A stretch of DNA of 64,000 nucleotides from Zarea fungicola (taxonomy: Eukaryota > Ascomycota > Sordariomycetes > Hypocreales > Cordycipitaceae), in the NCBI GenBank assembly GCA_900169235.1, contig FWCC01000132.1:1-64000 (forward strand), given 5' to 3'. The notes below the pieces were generated by a model that saw only the letters and a list, made by a program, of their open reading frames with translations, ran no database searches and was not told the DNA's origin. The translations under genes and the position numbers were made by a program. The first letter of the stretch is position 1, and each line of letters starts with the position of its first letter. Positions 1 to 11,018 of this stretch are shown in pieces.

Positions 1-90
1 TAACGTAGTTCACATACGAGCGGGCCACACGGGCGAGTGGGCCACTTTCCCCACTTTTTTCAGTTTTTTAGCTCTAGTGCCTTTAAACTA
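1..90 (+). repeat. Left terminal inverted repeat (90 bp)
   Basis: Reverse complement of 663-752 with three transition mismatches. It contains the core GCGGGCCACACGGGCGAGTG. The element may begin exactly at the window edge or a little outside it. Confidence 0.85.
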
Positions 91-662
91 TAACTAAAAT
101 AGCTTATAATTTTTTATAACATATATATTTATAAAAGATATATAAAAAGAAATATAAGTTATTATAATTAAATATATAAGTTAGTTAAAAGTTAAGTTTA
201 AGGGTAAAAAAAAGAAATCTATTTTTTATTCCTTTAAAAATTCTATAGCCCTTATTTTTTATTTATTTAATTAGAAACTTTATATTTAGAGTATATAACC
301 TATAAGTTATAAGAGGAATAAAAGTAGGTTTTCCTACTATTTTACCTCTTAAGTTATAACCCTAGGGTTAGAATCCTAGGTACTAGGTTTCTAACTAACT
401 ATATTAGGAACGTCCACTCCCTTATATTTTTTACTTTTTAGGTAATTATACTGTATAATAACTAAAAAAGAATTTAAAAAGATTTTTAAGTCTATAGGCT
501 AAAGAGTTATAATTTTAAAATGTATTTATTTTAGGATTTAATTTTTTCCTCTTTAAACTAAAATCTAATACTATTTTAATTTTCTATATATTATATAATA
601 TTTCTTACTAGTAGTATTGAATAGTAAAAAACCTATATCTTAAATCCTAGCTATTTTAGGCC

Positions 663-752
663 TAGTTTGAAGGCACTAGAGCTGAAAAACTGAAAAAAGT
701 GGGGAAAGTGGCCCACTCGCCCGTGTGGCCCGCTCGTATGTGAACTATGTTA
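663..752 (-). repeat. Right terminal inverted repeat (90 bp)
   Basis: Inverted partner of 1-90. The mismatches are C/T or G/A only, consistent with RIP or methyl-C deamination after insertion. Confidence 0.85.
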
Positions 753-819
753 TATGTAAATTAGGTCTTAAAGATAATTAGGTTAAATAGCTCTATGTGG
801 GGCTTGTTAGGTAGAAGGT

Positions 820-1990
820 TTATAAGCTGCTTGCTAGCTATGATAGTACATTTATTGAGCTTTTTAGAATGTCTAAATTAATATTTTTTAAATTAGTTAG
901 CTAGCTATAGTAAAATATAGAAATAAAGGATTCTTAGTGCCTTATAATTAAGATAAAAGTCCTTATTTTTCTATATATAATCTACTAGGGCACAATATAG
1001 CAAATGGTGGCACACTTCTTTTATTATGCTTAAAGAATAGTTAGGAATATTATTTAGGAGGCGCTTAAAGCTTTTAGCTGCCTTTTTAAAGCTTTTATTA
1101 TACTGCCTAGTTAGGAATTTATTAGTATTAAGATAGTAAAAGCAAAGCATTGTTATTATTTCTATAGGTATATTAGTGTAATTAATAGGACTTATATTAA
1201 AGCTTTTATCCCTTATATTGACTAGAAAAGGTACTTTAATTGTTATAGACTAATATTATAGAATGTTCTTATTGCTATGAAGCTAAATGGGACTTTTTTA
1301 TATATTCTAGCTAGAGTGGAAGGGTTAGTTAATAATGCTAGCTTAATTTAAGTTGCCCTATAGAAAAGCTTCTAAATACCTAAGAAAAGATTTTATGTGG
1401 TTAATATAGGCTTTAATAGCGAGCTAGGATTACTTATACCTTTTATTAGGGTTAGATATTATCTTTAAGAATAAAAAAAAGGATAAGAGGCACTATAAAA
1501 TTATAAAGAGTTATATAACCTTTGTTAATCCTGGCTTTGAATTATTATAGAGTAGGTCTTTAGGAGGGTTAAGTGAAAGTTTTAAATTCTTTAGTCTACT
1601 GTGCTAGAATATTCTACTAAAAAGCAATTATTAATAGTATATGTAATAATAGGGCTATAGAACTTTATCTAAGTAAAGAAGGGCGAGGTTAATAGAATAG
1701 GGGAAAGGGATAAAGAAGAAATATAAAAGGATGTTAAGCTTTTTAATAAAATTAAGACATTTACTAATAAGAATATTAATACTATAAATACTTAGGAATA
1801 TAGGGAAAAGGTTATAATGGAATAGTGGTAGGAATATATAGGCGTTGTTGCTGCTTGTACTGCTATAGGATTATTAGAGGATAATGTAAGCAATGCTTAT
1901 AGCGCTATAAGTGAATCTAAGATAGATTTTATAGCTTTTCTTAATAAATATAATGATAATAAAGATAAAGATAATAATAATAATGATTTT
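820..1990 (+). pseudogene. PIF/Harbinger (DDE_Tnp_4) transposase relic, RIP-mutated
   Basis: A single frame, about 820 to 1740 and possibly on to 1990, reads as a Harbinger-type transposase without apparent indels but with many stops. Recognisable pieces in order are an N-terminal helical part (SKLIFFKLVS), a helix-turn-helix-like MVAHFF segment, the first DDE region (INRTYIKAF near 1181), the second (GFNSELGLL near 1406) and the third (IIIE near 1545) followed by a VF-RVK-KF stretch. Stops are TAG/TAA/TGA where the family would have Gln, Arg or Trp codons. The first two catalytic Asp positions read Asn, as G-to-A changes would give, while the Glu is kept. The tail is acidic and Asn/Asp-rich. 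It is non-functional. Element ends were not located. Confidence 0.8.
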
Positions 1991-2419
1991 TAGAGAGATT
2001 AAGATAAAATAAGGCTATTATAGCTAGTGGAAGTTAGCTAGTTAGAGGAGGTAAATTAAGGAGGATTAAAGCCTTATAATAGCTTCCTTTTTTATCCTAA
2101 TTAGGAATTAATTAGGTAGCTAAGTTGCTATTGGTTGTTTGTAGCTATGGCCAGCTGGCAGCTATTTTTTTGCCACTATTAACCGCCTTTTCTTTATTTA
2201 TTAGCTAATTAAAGGAGGGTAGAAAGTAAGGCTCTCACCACTAATTATTATGACCTTTATCTATATAATTGCTACTAAAACAACACTAAAATAAATTTAA
2301 GCTATTAGAATTTTAGGTATACTTATTCCCTATTTATTTCTTTATGCTATATTGTTCTTTTCTTACTTAATAATATTTTAGAAATACCTAACTTTCTAAT
2401 TATTTATTAAGCTATTATA

Positions 2420-3328
2420 CTAGATTATTTTTAAGCTATTGCCCACTAAGGAGCTAAGAAATAGGTTAATATCCTTATTAGTTGCTATATCTTTTATTTA
2501 TTCTTATATATCCTTATTAATGATCTTAAATAGCTCATCGTTATACGCCTATAGTGCTAACCTTTGCCCTTTAATCTACCTATTAATTACCCACTTAAGA
2601 AGTTGTATTTTAGTGGCATTCCTTGCCTTTTAAGATGCCTTCTATGGTCTCTAAGAGGGCGACCTTAAGTGCCTAGTTGGCGGTGAGTCTAAGGATTCTC
2701 CTTCTTCTTCTTCCTCTTCTTCTTTTATTGCTTCTATTTATTGACAATAGGTATGCTTGCCTACTTCTATTGCTAACTCTGCTATTTATCTTATAGCTAG
2801 AAATATAATATTATATAGGTTAATGCGCTAAATACCCTTATGCTTTAATTATCTACTATATGCTTTAAAAACCTTTAGAATTTGCTTTTAGTTATTATCT
2901 GACATTATAATAAAGCTAGTTTGCTAATTATACCTAGTTCTAGTATAAGCCTTGGCGCCTAGGTAAGCCTTAAATAATCCTCTTACTTTATTAACCTTTG
3001 CTTTTAACTTTCTTTAATTAAAATTCTCATTAGGAAAGCGGGATTATAATTTTAGGATGATCTCTTAAAAGACTTCTGCCTATTTAGATGGTTTTTCCAC
3101 TACTAGTTAATTAGACCTCTTAGCCTTTAATAAGTGTTTGAGTAAGAAAAGGCTGTGTTCCTGTGTCTAATAACCTCGTGGCAATGAAGCGGAATTCTCT
3201 GCATCTTATAAGTCATTTCTACTAAAATGCTAGGCCTAAAGGGCTGCTTCTAATAGCTGAGATAGACTTTGTGACTCTAGTGGCGCTGGTGAGCTAGCTT
3301 CTGACTAAGGAGGGCTCTCTAGAGGCAT
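2420..3328 (-). pseudogene. Harbinger-associated Myb/SANT-like protein relic, RIP-mutated
   Basis: On the minus strand, translation from an ATG at 3328 reads almost continuously to about 2420. It is broken only by TAG/TAA codons where CAG/CAA (Gln) would restore sense. The order is a Ser/Pro-rich start, a Lys-rich helix block (KLKAKVNKVRGLFKAYLGAK, near 3010-2950) typical of the third helix of Myb/SANT-like domains in transposon accessory proteins, an INLYNIIF-like motif, a Glu run (about 2725-2700) and a C-terminal helical region. PIF/Harbinger elements commonly encode a transposase plus a Myb/SANT-like protein. The convergent arrangement with the transposase relic supports this reading. The family assignment is by pattern only. 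Confidence 0.65.
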
Positions 3329-4289
3329 AATTTGAGCGCTAAAAGCCTGTGAATATGATGTTTCTGACTGACTTGTGATTTAATTGATGAGGGGTCAAAA
3401 AATGGAAGCGCCATATTGCATAAAAACTGACTAGGGTCACAAAAAGGTACTTCCTATATATAACTTGGTGGTGGAAGTCTCTCTCTGACCCACTATGGTT
3501 TTCTTCCCTAGTATACTTTGGTTTTCGGAAACTCGTGCTCAGGGACTTAAAGCTGACATACTAACTAGTTCGCGCACCACTTGTTTGAGAGTGGCATCCT
3601 TGGCTTGCCAGTCGGTTGACACGACAGCCAGCCACACGATAGAAAGTTATCCAGTTGCATACGTGCATGCGACATAGGACCTCAGTTCCTGGCTGCTGGT
3701 TGCCTTCTGTGACGTTTCGACCCCGCACCTGCCGCAGCTCTTGATGTTGCACGTCTTATTTCTACATCTGAATACTAATAGCGGTTGCGACTAGGTCCCT
3801 AGCTGCAGATTAATGGTAGATTGTAACATACGATGTGAAAGCCGTAGACGGTTGATGCCGATTGACAAACGCAGGTCGCTTGATTTAGCTCCGTGGGCCG
3901 ATTTATTGGTAAGCTGCTGCAGAAAGACACCCATGACAACTTCTCTTTCCAGCTATCTGTAGCGCTCGCCCTCCCTCATGCAAAATGCGCTTCGACGTTC
4001 ATACGCAACCGCTTTGTGGCAGGCATCCCTCACTCTGCAGCATCCATCAAAGGCAATATAGGCACGGTACTCAGAGGAAGCGAGCTACTAAAGGTGTTGT
4101 AAAATATGAGTCATTAAAATGTACTATTCATAAGTCTAATAGCAACTAAACATATCCAGTGGGCTCTTCACGCCTCACCAAAGCAGGAGACAAACAGGCT
4201 CTGTTGAGCATCATCCCACGCCACAAGTTGCAGTAATAATTCCCCTGGCTTCCACAAGCAACGCGTCGCGATGTGATACGCAATGACCA
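3329..4289. other. Transition from RIP-mutated DNA to normal euchromatin, no gene seen
   Basis: Composition rises from very A+T-rich to balanced between about 3150 and 3500. Only short frames without codon structure or family motifs occur. The distal end of the Harbinger element must lie near here, but I found no inverted repeat that defines it. Confidence 0.5.
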
Positions 4290-4928
4290 CTAACGCCCAA
4301 AGCAGCCAAACAAGCCGTAACTTCCTTTGTACTTCTTCCTCTCGCATACCTTTGAGGACCTAGTAGACCGAAGCGATGCAGCTGGTTGTGATGCTTGAGA
4401 CCCAACCCTAGCAAGGCTCTGTCTCTGTACCTCCCTTTTATCGTTAATTACTTTTTTTGGCGCTGGCTTGCTCTGTCTTCGCTCTTGTCGAGGTGGTTCG
4501 TGGTGCGGACTGCTGGATCTTCTTAGGCTGGAGTGATGCTGCTTTTTGTTCATGTCTGGGACTTTGGACTCCTTGGACGATTCCAGGGAGACTTTTCTTA
4601 AAATATTGCGTGGTGAGTATATACTAGATTGGATAGATGAGAAGATTGATGAAGGGGGGCCACTATTGGATCTGTGACGAGAGCTCTTCTCACGGGGAGG
4701 AGGCGTGTACCGCCGGTCTATTGTTGGCCGTCCACTAAACACGCCATACCCTCTTGTAAATCCAGATGAAGTGTGACTTTTACATGACCTGTTTTCGATC
4801 AAAAACTCCGGGCCTGGTACTTCTGCCGATGAGGAAAGAGTGGCATAACTGTAGCCTTGTCCTGAGGCTGGGCCGGTAGCTCTGCTACCACCTCCACTGC
4901 CAGAACCGCTACAACTGTAGCTGGCCAT
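4290..4928 (-). CDS. Small intrinsically disordered protein of unknown function (212 aa)
   Basis: Unrecognised family. The single-exon frame encodes 212 residues rich in Ser, Gly, Arg and Pro. It has a Ser/Gly-rich start, a basic middle with SP/SS pairs and an Arg/Lys-rich second half that ends in a short aromatic-cysteine tail (YGLFGCFGR). No signal peptide or membrane segment is visible. The long uninterrupted frame, biased low-complexity composition and a hydrophobic C-terminal motif after a basic region argue for a real gene. The tail could be a peptide interaction or membrane-association motif (inference). It sits 0.8 kb from the divergent IleRS pseudogene. No splice sites are needed. 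Homology to other fungal proteins is untested. Confidence 0.5.
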   Translation of the reverse strand: MASYSCSGSGSGGGSRATGPASGQGYSYATLSSSAEVPGPEFLIENRSCKSHTSSGFTRGYGVFSGRPTIDRRYTPPPREKSSRHRSNSGPPSSIFSSIQSSIYSPRNILRKVSLESSKESKVPDMNKKQHHSSLRRSSSPHHEPPRQERRQSKPAPKKVINDKREVQRQSLARVGSQASQPAASLRSTRSSKVCERKKYKGSYGLFGCFGR

Positions 4929-5714
4929 AACCTGTCGAGGTTGAGAGCTAGGCTGATTGTTGTTTTAGTATATCAACTGCATCAATATGTGTCTGAATGT
5001 TTATTCGGGATCGTAACGGCCGCTCTCAGAATTCAGTTGTTTGGTACGGAATAGCTTCAGTCTCAGGTTGCTGAGTCACTTCGGTTCGGCCACTGCTGTC
5101 CATTGAAGTTAACTCATCAAGTCTTGCAGTTTGAGTCGATGAAATCTACCCTAGTTACAAATCAGCGTTCGCTCTGCGCGCCATGGTCGATTTGGGATCT
5201 GACGTAGATTTCCGCTCGTCGCGGCACTAGGTATTTGCAGAGATGAAACGCGCAGGCTGTCCGGAATTGAAGGAAGGGAGCGGCATATTAGCTTAGAGAA
5301 AACTGGCAATTGCGAGTGGATAGACTGTAGAAATTGGATATTGCGCTCTGGATCCGATATTGAACATTGCAGAGGCAGGAACGCAGGCAAGCCACCGAAA
5401 ACTAATCATCGGCCATTTGGTACAACATCGTGTGGCCAGGCCATCCCGATCTATGCGCTCCGCTATTTTTCCCTATTTTTCATATTTAAGAGATATCCGA
5501 CATCAATTACTTAGCTACACTGGTAATGACCTTATCTGATGACTACATTTCAGCACCAATCCCGCCGCTCTCGGCCAGTCTATGCAACCAGTCAGCCATG
5601 AGTCACCTGAACGAATAGGGCTATAACTGCCCATGATCTGTCGCCAAATGACGATGTGGTCTGCCAAGAAATTTACATCACAGACCCTATTTTCCTCCCA
5701 AGAGACTTTTTACC
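4929..5714. other. Intergenic, divergent promoter region
   Basis: This lies between the small minus-strand gene and the plus-strand IleRS pseudogene. A 79-codon minus-strand frame (5151-5390) has no recognisable features. Nothing else was identified. Confidence 0.5.
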
Positions 5715-8700
5715 ATGAGTGTAAACTTTCCAGAGCTGGAAGAGGAGATACTTCGTTACTGGGACGGCATAGACGCCTTTGCGACGCAGCTTCGGCCTAC
5801 GGAAGCTGGCCCGCGCTTCTCCTTCTACGATGGACCGCCTTTTGGTAAGGCCCCAGGCCAGTTGTATATATCTATGACTTTGTTGCTAATTTTCTACCTT
5901 TTATGCAGCTACCGGTACGGGCCGTTCACAATACACTGTTTCTGTTTCCCAATGCAGTTCTAACGCCGCTAGGACTACCTCACTACGGCCATCTACTCAC
6001 CTCGACCATCAAAGACATTATTCCACGGTATTGGTCAATGAAGGGGTACCATGTAGTACGTCGCTGTGGCTGGGATACCCATGGAGTTCCTGTCGAGTAT
6101 GAAATCGATAAACGATTTGGAATATCAGGTAGAGATGCCGTCGAGAAGATAGGTTTGGCCAAGTACAACGCCGAATGTAAAGGTATCATTATTCGATATG
6201 CTTCTGAGTGGCGAGATATCATCAGAAGATTAGGGCGATGGGTTGACATGGATAACGACTACAAGGTAAGAGCTTCTTTTTGTTGGCCATGCCTCTCCTA
6301 CTTACTTCAATAGGCCATGGACATGAATTTCATGGAAACAGAATGGTGGGTATTCAAACAACTCTTTGACAAAGGCTCGGTATATAGATCCTACCAGGTC
6401 ATGCCATACTCAACTGCACTATGTACTCCTCTGAGTCATATGGAATCGAAACAGGCTGAGCGAATGACGCAGGATCCTGCAATTGTTGTGTCATTTCTTG
6501 TTCTGGGCCAAGAAAACCATCATAATACCTCGCTGCTCATTTACACAAGTACGCCTTGGACTTTGCCGTCTAATCTACTCATTGCGGTTCACAATGACTT
6601 TGAATATCTCGAGGTTCTGGATGAAATACTGGGAAACTGTACGTAACCATGGAGAGTGGTCTTGCACTCCTGTACAAAGATTCAACGAAGGCCAATTGCA
6701 AGCTAATTCGCACGCTCAAAGGCCATGAGATGGTCGGTTGGAAGTATGAGCCCATATATTCATACTATTTAGAGTATTTTGCCGATTGCTTCCAAGTTAT
6801 GGCTGCAGACTATGTTGAAGCTGGTGAAGGCACGGGACTTGTACCTCAGTCGCCCGCGTTTGGGGAAGAGGACGATGAATCGGCTACTCTGGCAGGTTTT
6901 ATCTCTCCTACTCGCTTGCCGCCATGCCCCGTGGATGAGAAGGGGTTATTTACGTCAGAAATTACGGAATACGCTGGTCTTCATGTTAAAGAAGCAGACA
7001 AATTTATCCTACGAGATTTGCGCAAATCTGGACGACTTGTGCACGAAACCCAGATTATGCATTCCGATAAATTCTGTTGGCGTTCAAATACTCAGCTTAT
7101 TCGACGCGCTGCATTTTCTTGGTTTGTCAAGGTAGGTGATGTTATTCCAACAATGCAACGCAATCTCGAAGATACCACATGGGTACCATCATTCGTGAAA
7201 GACAGGAGATTCGCAAATTGGGTCTCTGGTGCCCATGATTGGAACGTCTCTCGCAATCGATATTGGGGTACACCAATCCCGATATGGGCCAGTGATGATT
7301 ACGAAGAACTTGTCTGCGTTGGTAGTATCGCGGAGTTACGTCAGTTAAGTGGCTATGAGGGGGACCTTGACGACCTTCATAGCGACAAAATTGACCACAT
7401 AGTTGTACCCTCCCAGAAGGGCAAAGGCTAGTTGCACAGGGTGAAGGAAATCTTAGATTGTTGGTAAGTCATGACGAACCCCACGTTGAGTATAAACCTG
7501 TTACTGAAGCAGTTAGGTTTGACTCTGGCTGTATGCCCTATGCGTCTGTGCACTACCCTTTTGAAAGGAGCGACGCGTTCACAAGCGGGCATTTTCCTGC
7601 AGATTTCATTGCTGAAGGTTTAGACCAAACGCGGGGCTGGTTTTGGAGCCTCACTGTCCTCGGAAATCTTTTATTCGAGAAATCTCCTTTTAAGAATGTG
7701 TTGGTAAATGGTATGGTCCTTGCTGAGGACGGTAAGAAAATGTCAAAACGTCTCAAAAACTACCCTGCGTCGGCGCGGATATTCGACGAATACGGTTCAG
7801 ACGCTCTCAGGTTGTACTTGATAAGCTCTCCAGTGGTAAAGGCTGAGCCGCTGCGATTCAAAGAGGCAGGCCTTAGGGAAATCATTTCCCATGTCCTTTT
7901 GCCGCTATGGAATAGCTTCGCTTCTTTTCCGAGCAGGCAACTCTTTACATGTCCAGGTTTGGCCATGACTTGGTCGTCTCTCCGAATTTCACTTTAGCAA
8001 AGCTAACAAATGACATGGATCGTTGGATCCTTGCGAATTGCCAAAGTCTACTACAATTTCTTGAGCAGGAGATGGCAGGTGAGAGGTTCTTCACCAATGA
8101 CAACCATTTGACGAAATTGCTGAGAAAGGTTGCAGCTTACCATTTGTATACGGTTGTTCCCCGACTAGTAACCACCATTGATGATCTCACCAACTGGTAC
8201 ATTCGCTTTAACAGGAAACGACTGAAGGGCGTAGCCAATCTTGGGGAAAGAGATACCATGACTGCTTTAAACTGTCTTCTTCAGGCATTGTTTACTCTTG
8301 TGCGAACTCTTGCGCCGTTCACACCATTCCTCTCTGAACACATCTATTGCCTTTTAAAGCCGCACCTCAGCCCTGTTTTGCCTCAGTTCACGGATTCGCG
8401 AAGTGTCCATTTCTTGCCATTCCCAACAGTTCAGGTAGATTTTTTTGATGAAGTGGTACAACGAAGAATACGGCTCATGCAGCAAGTTGTTCAGCTGGGT
8501 CGAATGGTGCGTGAACGTAATGGGCTATCCCTGAAGAAGCCACTGTCAAGCGCAGTTGTTATAGCGGATGCCGGATGCCCAGCACCTAGCTGACTTGGAT
8601 TCTGTGGTTGGCTATATTCAGGAGGAACTCAACGTTAGGACTGTGGTACTCAGCTCCGACGAAGCCAAGTATCAAGTTAAGCTGGAAGCACGAGTGGACT

Positions 8701-9250
8701 GGCCGACTCTCGGAAAGAAACTAAAGAAGCGGGTGCAGCTAGTCCGCAAAGCCCTACCGGGGTTATCTCAAGCTCAATTACGCAGCTTTCAGCAGAGTAA
8801 GGTTCTCGATGTTAATGGTATCCTGCTTCGAGAAGGAGATCTTTCCATCGTCCGATATCTAGAGAATAACAGCATCGATGGCTATGACGGCGCAAAATGG
8901 GAAGCGGTATTCAGCGAGAGTTCGATGGTTCTGCTTGACACTTCACCACGTACTCAGCTTCAAGAGGAGGGAATGGCGCGTGATCTCATAAGCCGGGTGC
9001 AGCGGCTACGAAAGAAGGGGAAGCTGGTGCCAACTGACGCGTTAATATGCAGTATTCAATATTGTCGAACCCCAGCCTAGTTCGCTTAGACGAAGCTGTC
9101 GCGGACAACAAGCATCTGTTCCTGGGTGCTCTCGGAGGAGAGCTTGTTAAAACGACGCCAGACGCATTGCAGGCGGCGCATAATTGCATTTTGCAAGAGG
9201 ACCAAGAGATGGGTGGCGTAACGCTCAGGCTTGCATTGCTCCGATGCTAA
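5715..9250 (+). pseudogene. Decayed extra copy of cytosolic isoleucyl-tRNA synthetase
   Basis: Class I IleRS homology runs over the whole stretch: HYGH signature (near 5985), editing-domain segment TPWTLPSN (near 6555), WGTPIPIW (near 7265), KMSKRLKNYP (near 7737), anticodon-binding MDRWILA (near 8015) and the C-terminal GKKLKKRV region. Introns predicted at 5845-5908, 5915-5972, 6266-6313 and 7464-7516 keep the phase. The frame is then broken by a 1-nt deletion near 6643, a CAG-to-TAG stop at 7429-7431, a 1-nt deletion in a T run near 7930, a 1-nt insertion near 8565 and a 1-nt deletion near 9040. Each time the homology resumes immediately in the next frame. A working IleRS is essential, so another copy must exist elsewhere. 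Divergence in normally invariant stretches suggests an old paralogue rather than a recent copy. General assembly error is unlikely because all neighbouring genes are intact. Confidence 0.85.
5909..5914 (+). other. Putative 6-nt microexon in the IleRS pseudogene
   Basis: Splicing exon 1 (ending at 5844, GT at 5845) to 5909-5914 (CTACCG) and then to 5973 yields Ala-Thr-Gly before LPHYGH, the canonical ATG-LPHYGH motif of eukaryotic IleRS. The two flanking introns (64 and 58 nt) have GT donors, AG acceptors and CTAAT/CTAAC branch-like sequences. Skipping it would delete Ala-Thr of this motif without shifting the frame. Confidence 0.5.
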
Positions 9251-11018
9251 ACCGAGACTAGTAAATGATGATCAAGCTAGGGCGATCTTGATAACACAAA
9301 GATGAATATTCTCTGTTTGATTATGAGTGCTGAGAGATTCGATCATTCATTGTGCCACTACCGAGACATAGACAGGCGCAGAACCCTCGGTGCACGGCTT
9401 TTATTAATGTTTAGCAGCTGAGACGTCGGCACTTTGAAGGTTTTGGTAGCAGCGCCAGCTTGCAGAACTTGATCCTTTGCCAGTATTTTCAAACTTGGTA
9501 TGGAGTGTATATTACACAAAGACAATTAATAAAAGGGCACGGGCCTTTGTATCGAATTCGCTTGGCATAGAGGAATGTAGAGTTCCACGATGCAACCTCA
9601 AAACATGACTCGCAGAACTAATGACAGCCCACGGCCTTAATGTCACAGAGTATGAACCCTGGAAAAACGCTCGACCCCAGTCTTTATCTAGTTAGTCATC
9701 TTGACTCTGGACGATACTACATTCTGGTACGAAACTGGGAACCAGTTGGGTCATTCTCTCAGGGGCGGTCCAGGCCGTGCGTTTCTGGGTCAATGCAGGG
9801 ACGGACTGCGGGCGGTATTTTATGGCTGAACGCCACTGAAGAAAGGCACGGCCACTGGGGAGTGATGATGAAGTGATGAAGGTGGTTGCGCAGAGACTTG
9901 AAAGCGCAATAAAGCAGAGTTGGATGCCTTTTTGTACAAAGCAATGCAAGGCACCAACTGGGGCTGAACGCCACCGTGGACCGAGTGGCGGGCGCCAGAA
10001 TAACTACTGGTGCACGACCGAAGAAGGGAGTGGACAAGGAATCTGCCGAAATAACTTGAGCCAAAAAAAAATAGGACTTCAGTGCGGTAGCGATCGAGCC
10101 ATCCTGGGATATGGTTCTCTTTCAGTCCAACTGGGAAATGAGTGAAAGACTCAGCCCATGTCAGCAAGGCAATGAGGGATAAGGGTAAGTTATCAACCCA
10201 CCAACATGGTTAACGTTTCCAATGGCAGACCAGAAATTGGTAGGCTTCACTGTAGAAGATATGCATCTACCAAGCTGTCGGTACACGTCCCGTTGACATG
10301 GCAAGGTAGGGCATTCGGTTTCTTGATGTGTGCCGGGGAGGCACTTCGCCGCACTTCCCCAGAAGATGTGGATCGTTTGAACAGTATGCTCCCTTTCTAA
10401 ACGCTTTTCGCCTGTCCAGATCCTACAGTAACCGGTGAAATGTGGGTTTTATTGCTCTTCTTTCCTCATCTGTAACAATCCACTGCGCGGAAAAAAAAAT
10501 TGATGCAAATGGCCATGGTTGGCTGTTGTCGTGGCGTGTAACAGACACATACCCATGTTGTGGGGCCACCAGGTGTGCATCGGATGCTCCGTGCTTAAGA
10601 CTCCAGTCGACTAGCCCAAAGAATCTACAAAACATGGTTAAAATGATCCTGGACCCCTGTCTATTATATTCCATGCAAGGTTCATCCTTTTCGGTCAGGG
10701 ATTTTGCGTTCTGGACTTTGGGAGGGGTTTGACAGGGAAGCGTTATGTGCCGCCACCGCCTCCTGCTAGTCCTCTGGGACTATCGCAGAGCGACTCCACC
10801 AAACCGCAGCCCCGGATTGTAAAATATACAGCAGTTAGAGTCAGCCACTCGTCAATTATTATTAGTAGTTGGTCCTCCCTCGTACTCTTTTTCACATCCT
10901 TGTCTGAAGTCGGCCTTGATTTCCCCATGAGTTGATGGCATCCTGAGTTATAGCCAACGCAGCTCCTCTCACTTGTTTACTTCAAATTTGCTTCCTTTTC
11001 CTTTTTGCGTTCGAAATA
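9251..11018. other. Intergenic, 1.8 kb, GPCR upstream region
   Basis: Only short overlapping frames on both strands (for example 9640-10167), with no consistent coding signal or family motif. It probably contains the GPCR promoter and 5' UTR. No RNA gene was recognised. Confidence 0.5.

Larger units (their letters stand above)
1..752. mobile_element. Terminal-inverted-repeat element (MITE-like), 752 bp
   Basis: Positions 1-90 and 663-752 are inverted copies that differ at only three sites in 90 (about positions 5, 69 and 84 of the repeat), all transitions. The repeats are comparatively G+C-rich, whereas the core (91-662) is very A+T-rich and has no usable reading frame. This is the structure of a non-autonomous DNA transposon (MITE or deletion derivative). 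The target-site duplication cannot be verified because the left end coincides with the start of the window. It lies directly beside a PIF/Harbinger relic, which may be the source of its transposase, but I could not match their ends. Confidence 0.75.

Noticed and set aside
1..752. Assigning 1-752 as the true ends of the Harbinger element
   Set aside because: Both inverted repeats lie on the same side of the transposase relic, so they bound a separate small element. No matching copy was found beyond 3328.
5715..9250. Programmed frameshifting or multiple separate small genes in the IleRS region
   Set aside because: Four unrelated single-base lesions with no slippery-site pattern, plus a stop codon, are better explained by pseudogenisation.
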